DNA of 64,000 nt from Euclidia mi (lineage: Eukaryota; Arthropoda; Insecta; Lepidoptera; Erebidae), in contig OX123190.2 of NCBI GenBank assembly GCA_944739405.2, forward strand, positions 18,946,807-19,010,806. The letters run 5' to 3'. Of the stretch, positions 56,518-64,000 are shown piece after piece (position 1 is the first letter of the stretch; every line of letters starts with the position of its first letter). The notes beneath the pieces are model-generated. The model had not been told where the DNA came from. It did not search any database and saw nothing but the letters and a program-made list of their open reading frames with translations. The translations under genes were made by a program, and so were the position numbers.

Positions 56518-56670
56518 ATATCTTACCTGGCGGCCTTGTTCCTAACGTTGCACTGTCTCAACATGTATACGATACTGCAAACGCTATATAAGAAATTGCA
56601 GGGCGGTATGAAGCTACGGTACAAATTGAGAGCGATTGCCTACCGCTTATCCAATGAGATCGCCGTCTTG
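56518..56670 (+). CDS. TMEM120: probable alternative last coding exon of TMEM120
   Basis: After a long T-rich tract and TTCAACAG, a phase-0 exon reads ISYLAALFLTLHCLNMYTIL, QTLYKKLQGGMKLRYKLRAI, AYRLSNEIAVL, then GTACGTG, a usable donor. TMEM120 exon 6 ends in phase 0 after EATWQ, so this exon can join it directly. Aligned with exon 7, both share F-L-x-[LI]-x3-N-x2-T-x-L-x2-[IL]-x2-K-L, the pattern of the family's last helix. I infer a duplicated, mutually exclusive 3' exon that swaps the last helix and adds a basic tail. If not spliced at 56671 the frame runs on to a stop at 56851-56853. It could instead belong to an unrelated downstream gene; exon 7 also ends in a possible donor (CAG|GTACCT), which would allow inclusion of both. 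Confidence 0.5.
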
Positions 56671-58885
56671 GTACGTGCAATTCACTTCGTTCTTTGCACT
56701 TGCAACTCTGCCACTATTAGTCGTGGCTACTCGTGTACACTCCTCTTTAGCGTTCTTTCGTTCGTCAATACGTCTTGTGTCAGCTTTATTTACTTTAGTA
56801 ATATTGTTGTCGAATTGAAAACACCTAGATCAGCGACTGATGTATCAGAGTAGAAGCTGATGAGTTTGGGACTCGAAGGTTGCTGGTCTTAAGATTTTTT
56901 GTTGCTTACATCCATTTTTTGTCTATTGCGTCTATTACTTACTACTGTTACGTCCTTTTTTGTCGGTTACGTCTTACGTTTTAGACATTGTTTTAAGTTT
57001 ATGTCGCACTATTATATGCTAATGGGGATAGGTACCTACCGCTTCGTAAGTCAAGCTAATGATTATATTTTTTGTAACTGAAGATAAATCTTCTATTTGC
57101 CTAACAACTTGTAGGCATAACATCGCGATTTCTTTCGATTTTAAAAAACAGACTTAAAAAGATATTATGTTATAGTAAGAATATATGTAGCTACTAAGTT
57201 ATCGTGGGTATTTTATTGATTTGCTCAGGATCTTTAATAGTAGGTTTTTATTTTTTATATTTACCTAATTACGATTGGCTAGTCACTGACAAATACGTGA
57301 ATTACTCGAGTTTGATGCATCTGATCGATATGACTTATATTCTAAGTTTATGAAATAAAATACAATCCCGATAGATTATAATTAAGCAGGACTCTGTATT
57401 ATTTTTGTACTCGAATCATATTAAATATTTACTAAGTAATAGTAATTAATGGATTGCAACAAGAGATTGAAACATGCACGGTGGTGGTTGGTAAGTAAAC
57501 GTTTTACAGTTTGACATCATGTCATCTATGTATAGCAGGGATCCTTAACCTGGAGCCATGGACTTCTTAAGAAATTCTTGGGTGAAGTACCTACTTAGGA
57601 TCCTTAAATAATTGAGAAAACTTGCTTCCAATAATATAATAACAAAAATAAATTTTAACCTAAGTACTTCTACTTTCTAAGTTATCGTCTACTTGAGTTT
57701 GTAAGGTTGATTTAAAAACAAGTGGTTCATGGTAAAACATCGGATAAGGATCCCTGATGTATGATGGTGTTTAAGTGAACATATACATACTTTTGCTTAG
57801 TGTGGGTATTTTTGGACTATGTACATACTTTGGAATACATTTATCATTGTTGTTTCAATGTTTGCAATGTTGCAATGGTAATGTGTGTGTTGTTAATAGA
57901 TATTTTCATTCGTGTGTTGTGATATTTTAGTGTTGTAGGTATGATGTTGTGGTAGTTCATATTTTAGAAACAATAGTAAAAGCTTATGCTACGAGAGTTA
58001 ATATAAAGCATTATTTTAAACTCGGTACCTGTCTTTGACGGTTTATTGCAAGTTTCTGTCTTCGTTCAGATACGAAATGGTCAGTTATTGTGACTATAGG
58101 TAACTCTGGCAAGTCTAACCCTGAGCATAGCTGCAGGAGGGAACCCGGGCGGTAACCAAGGTGCTCTAGTCCCCCACAAGCATCTGTTTTTCTGCATAAC
58201 GAATAAACAATATACTGAATCCGAATATTTGATTGGTTGAAAGTAGCTTATAAGTTCTAATTCTCATAAGAGACATGCTTTGTATCGATTCTCGCTGCAC
58301 CAACTATACTTTCCTAATTATAAAGTAAGTTGGTAAAAAATACACTATATTTATTTTTATTTCTACAATATTTAGTGCAACATATAAGTAGGTTGTTCTT
58401 TATACTTAGGTATAAATTGGCATGCGTGTAAAATTTACTCATTTGGAATCTAAGGTTTGTAACTCATACGTAACATGATACCTTGGCAATTGCATTTAAG
58501 TGCAAAATTAAATTCACGGTGTCCGTTTATCAATTACAGGATCAAAAATGGCGACAGAATAAAATGGAAACGAAAACGGAATAACTTAATCTGGCCTAAG
58601 ATATATTAATGAGATTATTTATATCATTACACTTGCGAACGTGTTTAATAGATCGATGGACGATTTATATTTTGGTATTTCACAGTGTTTAATATTGTAT
58701 CATGGCGTTGTTTCTCTTATGTAAATATAGTTATTTAATAACTTAGTTGGCGTTTTTTATTAACCTTGTTGTTTTCTCTTTATGCGAATAGGCGGCTTAG
58801 TAAGACATTGGCTATGCGCGGCTCATCTCGATTCGATGTCGTTCAACGTAATTCCGCCTTTAGGTACCTTTAGAGAGTATTTGTG
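56671..58885. other. AT-rich sequence, no further exon recognised
   Basis: No recognised coding block follows the 56518 exon and no repeat stands out, so the terminal exon of that transcript, if spliced, is unplaced. Confidence 0.35.
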
Positions 58886-58889
58886 CCCA

Positions 58890-59145
58890 GACTTTTTCTT
58901 CATCATCAGCTTTAAACAGTCCACCGCTGGACTTGGCCTCTCCTTTGAAAGGAGGAATTGGCGTACTATACCACGCTGGCCAAACGGGTTGGTATAGGAT
59001 TTGTATCAAGTTTTTCTTCTCTTACAGTGCTGTTCTCTGCATATACCTATGTTCCCTCTGTCGGCTCTTACGACACCCATGGGATGATATGGGGTGGTGA
59101 CATTCCGTATTCTTAATCCGTCACCACACGGACAACCAGACTTTT
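58890..59145. repeat. dispersed repeat, longest copy in window
   Basis: CATCATCAGCTTTAAACAGT, CCACCGCTGGACTTGGCCTC, GGCTCTTACGACACCCATGG and CGTCACCACACGG in order. From 59146 to 60310 I see nothing recognisable. Confidence 0.55.
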
Positions 59146-60324
59146 TAACCTTAACATAATTTAAATATATATTTGACTTGTGTAAATGAACTAGGTATTA
59201 GGTAAGTGAATAGATATAAAAGATCTCAGCAGAAAACTGCATATCAATATTCTTTCTTTTTCAAACGGGCTCCCAATTGTTTTGTGCCCAGAGGCCCACA
59301 GTTATCGTTTGCCCAGAGGTGTTCTAAGCCGGCCCTGGTTTTACGCACGTGCGCACTGATGCCAACTAGTCAAATCATCTCACTATGTTTTTCGATGAGT
59401 TGACCTTCAATTGGGCGGTGGGCTTGTCGAATCGAAGTGAGACGTGTGAACGCTATATGTACAGTCGAACAACTTCCCGCACGACCACCATAAGGGCGAG
59501 AATCGCTCAGCAAGACATCGTCGCTTCCAGTGCTAATTTACACGCACATTGACACTCTTATACTAAACCAGTTTCTAGTGTGCCTCGACTCTATGAGCGA
59601 GCCAAGGGATTTTTTTTCTAACTGGTCCAGCGCCGACTTGTTTGATTGTACGTAGTAACCTCCTGGTGTCAAATACACTAACATGCATGATAATTAATTT
59701 AGGCATTGAAAAAAAAAAGACTTAAAAAATTATAAAATCTAAAACACAACTGTTTGAAAAAAGGTTTTGAAGCCCTGAATGTTTGTTTACAAAAAGTCTA
59801 TCTTCTCGTGGCACCAACTATAAGAATATTGTTGTAAAAAAATCTTCTTGAAATGTGGCTCTTATTAAACCTAAAATCTAAGGGAGCAACCACATTAGCA
59901 CCTACCTACCGTTGAATACAATATCTGATGTATCCATGAATTTTAAGATTTGAGATAAGTAGGTACCTACTTACATGTTTAACATAATTATCTTGAATAG
60001 AGCTTATGTCAAATATGTGTTTCAAATTTCCAAATCAATGGATAGTTTAACTACTGAAACCGGCTTCTGTTGGAACCTTAATATGGATGTAACTATTTTG
60101 GTTAATAATAATAATTGGACTAATATATTCGAAAAGGCACCCTTTTGCACGATTTACGAAAGCAGATAGCAATATCCAGAAAACATTATTACCTACATAC
60201 TGAAAATATTGAAATGAGTCGGTCTTTTTTCTAGTAATAGTTGCTAATATAGATCGTTTTGGACGCTTCGTTGTGTCTGTTGCTTTTTGTACATAAAACC
60301 AACAGATACAACGAAACAACAATT

Positions 60325-60442
60325 TATGGATGAAGCAACGTCTTGTCTCGTGTGGGCATCGAACCCACAACACCCGGCGCACTGTCAAGCAGTGAGGGCC
60401 AGTGAGGGGGCCGCAAACCACTACGCTAACCGTGCAGTCTAA
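60325..60442 (-). mobile_element. tRNA-derived SINE head
   Basis: Minus strand: GACTGCACGGTTAGCGTAGT (A box) and GGGTTCGATGCCC (B box), with a 17-bp insertion-like stretch (AGTGAGGG repeats) between them. Family shared with 47890. Confidence 0.6.
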
Positions 60443-60869
60443 ATTTCAAACTAAAATATGGGTAGTGACCGGCTAGTCAAATCAGTTCCAGGCGTAGGTA
60501 GGTACTCATTGAAATTCGGTTGAAATGGTCTGTATGCTCGCTGGCACCGAAGCCTCCCACCGAAGAACCAGATTCAGAAGTGACCCTCTAGAGGACAGCC
60601 GTATATAGCAGGAGGCCGGGTGGGCCGTGCCGCGCGAAAGTAGGCGAAATCAGTGCGGCTTTCAAGAAGGTTCGAAGAAAATAGAATAGCCGCTGAGCTC
60701 CTTGTGACTGGACCAGTATATCTGTATAAGCTTTGGACTGGACGGATATCTATCCTCGATGAGCTAAAATATGATCCATTCCGTAATAACCAAAGGGATG
60801 AGGCCGGGGCGTAGTGACATTTTTTGAGAGAAGAGTCAAAACTCGGCTATAGCACAGTGGACACCATCA

Positions 60870-63551
60870 GTGTGCGTTCGCGCAGCGGAATGTTGTTGAA
60901 TTTAAAGATTTTAATTATGCAGATATTTAGTGTATGACGTCGTATAATTGTGTATGGTAAAAAAAAAATTGTGCACGCAGCCATTGTGGAGAAATTTACC
61001 AAAAACTGATTCCGCTGGGCGAACGTTGTCCTGGCGGAACTTTTTTTAATCCATTGACTTTAGAAGAAAAGAGATGTGTCCAAAAATTAGTGTGTATTTG
61101 TGTGTAATTGTGTATGTATGAATAAAATTGGTGCATGCATAAACTTCGGAGAAATTCAAGTTTCCGCTACGCGAACGTTTGGCCATTAGCTAGTTTTCAT
61201 ATAAAGCGCTTACATAGAGAGCTGTAGATTTTTACATACGTTGTTTTGAATTTGTTTATATTTGTTTAAAAAACAGATTTAGAAAAAATCGTAGGGCTTA
61301 AAAGATAAAAATATAAACGTAAAATACACTTATTAGGTCTTAGTTCTTAAAGTATGCACCTTGGGGTCTAGATTTTCACGTTTATATAAACCTTGTAAGT
61401 GTCTGCAACATGTTGCCAAGTATCAATGATGTTCCGTTAGTAATTTAAGAGTTATAGGACAATTTACCATGAATAGATCACTGTTTACAAAGCAGTCAAA
61501 TATCACGACGTTCTAAAGGAATTGCATGGTAAAATGTATGCCAATAATTAGTGTATTCATTCAACTATTCACATGCAAAATTTCATGTCATTAAATTCAG
61601 TAATTAAAGAAAAACAATTATAATACTGACGAAGCATCGAAAACCTACATAACCCGACCAAGTTCGGATATCTACAAAAAAGCGGCCGTGCAATATATTT
61701 AGGTAACATCCCAAAATTTACAGTATAATACCGGTATTGAATTGGTATAGATGATAACACAATTGTTGTTTCGATATAATTTATAGGTCATTTACTTTTG
61801 TACACCTACTTTTTTAAATGTACTTGACTATGACAGAAAGTAGGTACTATTTACGTAGGTACTTTATTTAAGTATGCGCTTGAGACTTGAGATATAATCT
61901 AGATATATTAGTAAAATTTAAGACAAATAAAATTCATACAGCTAATTTCTATTGAAGAGTTCACGGATCAGAATTCTAACTATAGACCTCTTAGGGAAAT
62001 TAAATAATTACCACATGTAAATACTACTGTTTAGGTAAATATTTATCATATTGTAGCTTATTACACTATTTAACTAATGGACTAGGTATGCACGAGCGTT
62101 CCCCTTTGCAACTTTAGTGGATCAAACAATCTAATAACTTAAAACAAACTACTTCTTGAATCGATTTTTTAATTGTTGTATACCGTTGTACTGGTAGTGA
62201 CTTATGTACGTGAGCGTGTTCCCCCGCACCCCACCAAAATATGCAGAATTATTTTGTTCAAAGCGGTATGCTAGCCCTTTGGTTAAATAGTCTAAGTATT
62301 GTAGATATGAATTGATCAAAAATATTCTAGTGTGAAAAAATAGACAACGCGCTGCGCGCAACGAGCGAAAGGGGGCTTTCCCGCTTGAAACGGTACTTCC
62401 ATCCTTGAAGAAAAGAGAGGGCAATATGTTTATTAAACCTGTTTTAGTTAAAACACATTTAAGTCCATTGCTGTCGTTGCAAGCGTTTGTTAACGTTATT
62501 ATAATTACATAATTATGTAATATGTAATTAAAAATATTTTTGTACACAGATATTTAAATACTTGTTAATTGAAGATTTATTTTTATCGTACATAGTGGCG
62601 TTATTATTTAAAAAATATTTTTAATTCAATAAATGCAATTGATTTATTTTTTCCTAACGCTTGTGTACACAACTGTACCATATTAATAGATACCATATTG
62701 GAAGGTTAAGAACGTTTCTTAGATATATGGCACGGCCGCTTTTTTGTAGCCATCCGAACTTGGTCGGGTTATGTAGGTTATTGATGCTTCGTCAGTATTA
62801 TAATTGTTTTTCTTTAATTACTGAATTTAATGACATGAAATTTTGCATGTGAATAGTTGAATGAATACACTAATTATTGGCATACATTTTACCATGCAAT
62901 TCCTGTAGAACGTCGTGATATTTGACTGCTTTGTAAACAGTGATCTATTCATGGTAAATTGTCCTATAACTCTTTAATTACTAACGGAACATCATTGATA
63001 CTTGGCAACATGTTGCAGACACTTACAAGGTTTGTATAAACGTGAAAATCTAGACCCCAAAGTGCATACTTTAAGAACTAAGACCTAATAAGCGTATTTT
63101 ACGTTTATATTTTTATCTTTTAAGCCCTACGATTTTTTCTAAATCTGTTTTTTAAACAAATATAAACAAATTCAAAACAACGTATGTAAAAATCTACAGC
63201 CCTCTATGTAAGCGCTTTATATGAAAACTAGCTAATGGCCAAACGTTCGCGTAGCGGAAACTTGAATTTCTCCGAAGTTTATGCATGCACCAATTTTATT
63301 CATACATACACAATTACACACAAATACACACTAATTTTTGGACACATCCCTTTTCTTCTAAAGTCAATGGATTAAAAAAAGTTCCGCCAGGACAACGTTC
63401 GCCCAGCGGAATCAGTTTTTGGTGAATTTCTCCACGATGGCTGCATGCACAAATTTTTTTTTACCATACACAATTATACGACGTCATACACTAAATATCT
63501 GCATAATTAAAATCTTTAAATTCAACAACATTCCGCTGCGCGAACGCACAC
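60870..63551. mobile_element. 2.68 kb element with ~830-bp terminal inverted repeats and 8-bp duplication
   Basis: CACCATCA is duplicated exactly (60862-60869, 63552-63559). The ends GTGTGCGTTCGCGCAGCGGA and their reverse complement start arms 60870-61700 and 62722-63551, nearly identical by eye over their full length. Motifs of CCGCTRSGCGAACG type recur in each arm (60876-60890, 61006-61020, 61169-61183). The 1 kb centre has no recognisable transposase. An 8-bp duplication fits hAT, P or Merlin, and very long ends are known for MULE or foldback types; the GTGTGCG end is none I can name. Confidence 0.85.
62149..62547 (-). other. 132-codon ORF in the loop of the long-TIR element, doubtful
   Basis: Open from MYKNIFNYILHNYVIIITLT to GIQQLKNRFKK. 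No domain recognised; low-complexity start. It is the only long frame between the inverted arms, so it is recorded, but AT-rich chance is a fair explanation. Confidence 0.15.
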
Positions 63552-63718
63552 CACCATCAAGGGCGTCGCCAAGAGGGCCTGCCTCCCCTCCCCTAGAGAT
63601 TCAAAAACCCCTACAATGCATACTTTTCTCTTTTTACATATCAACTTGCCCCCACCTAGGCCATCGGCTGGCGACTTTGGTCCCCCCGCCAGGGCAATCG
63701 GCTGGCGACGCCCCAGGA

Positions 63719-64000
63719 CGACATCTTACTATTTGGCAGGTTATACAGACGTCCGATGAGTACACCCAGCAGTGGTGTCTGGCTCTAGTAGGCTACCGTA
63801 ACGCCTTTGAATCTTTCGATACCTGGGTTGTTTTGATTTCTTTGCAGCACTGCCAAGTCGATTGGCGATATGTGCCAATAAATTTCTATCAACTGGCGAC
63901 TATGTCTGTTCATATCCAAAAGCACCAAACGAAACCAATCCAGTTGCTTCCTGGTGTAAGACAGAGTGAAGCACGGAACAGAAAATATTTTTTCTGTTCT
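63719..64000 (+). pseudogene. RTE-like reverse transcriptase fragment, runs off window
   Basis: Open to the window end with no stop: RHLTIWQVIQTSDEYTQQWC, LALVGYRNAFESFDTWVVLI, SLQHCQVDWRYVPINFYQLA, HQTKPIQLLPGVRQSEARNR. The order matches the RT palm of RTE-like elements: the YxxAF.S block with the catalytic D replaced (LVGYRNAF where VDY..AFD is usual), then KPI.L..GVRQ. Loss of the aspartate and the altered end of the GVRQ block show it is inactive. The YADD part would lie beyond 64000. Confidence 0.7.

Noticed and set aside
58782..58997. 71-codon plus ORF
   Set aside because: It overlaps the dispersed CTGGACTTGGCC repeat and has no conserved features.
62149..62547. Transposase in the loop of the long-TIR element
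   Set aside because: No DDE, HTH or zinc signature could be seen; kept only as a low-confidence feature.

Overview
This window looks like nuclear DNA of a moth or butterfly (Lepidoptera). The evidence is AT-rich introns broken by short GC-rich exons, GT/AG splicing, and a dense load of repeats typical of lepidopteran genomes: Lep1-like Helitrons starting TCCCTACTAAT and ending CTAG, tRNA-derived SINEs with (TATG)n tails, piggyBac elements at TTAA, and hAT MITEs. Most single-exon ORFs here belong to transposons. Only two cellular genes are supported, both on the + strand.

Layout. 1-13490 is most likely a large intron of Lis-1. It holds a 5.2 kb TTAA-flanked foldback element built from about 33 copies of a 120-bp unit in opposing arms (1431-6624), a Lep1-like Helitron, a MITE with an internally deleted piggyBac nested in it, a Tc1/mariner-type transposase fragment, a solo LTR and a SINE. 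13491-15681 carries the last four coding exons of Lis-1 (dynein regulator, WD40 protein). 15682-26900 is intergenic: possible Lis-1 3' UTR, a rearranged Harbinger-like repeat block with a large palindrome (18581-19860), a 2 kb hAT element with a second hAT MITE inside it (19937-21953), SINEs, and a nearly intact 5'-truncated LINE with RT and RNase H (22458-26367).

26983-50725 is TMEM120 (TACAN/NET29 family), seven coding exons giving 331 residues, with introns stuffed with transposons: an RTE-like LINE fragment, a candidate inverted-repeat element with a small ORF (33000-36255), three copies of a GC-rich poly(A) retroposon, two hAT elements, a pogo-type fragment and several SINEs. Downstream, an intact piggyBac with a 618-aa transposase (51900-54465) sits between the usual last TMEM120 exon and a second exon at 56518 that encodes a similar last membrane helix; I infer an alternative 3' exon. 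The right end (57-64 kb) has AT-rich sequence, a SINE, a 2.68 kb element with about 830-bp terminal inverted repeats and an 8-bp target duplication (60870-63551), and a decayed reverse transcriptase running off the window.

The two genes are not an operon and have no evident shared function. Most of the interest lies in transposon architecture and in the TMEM120 3' end. All assignments come from reading the sequence; no database search was run.
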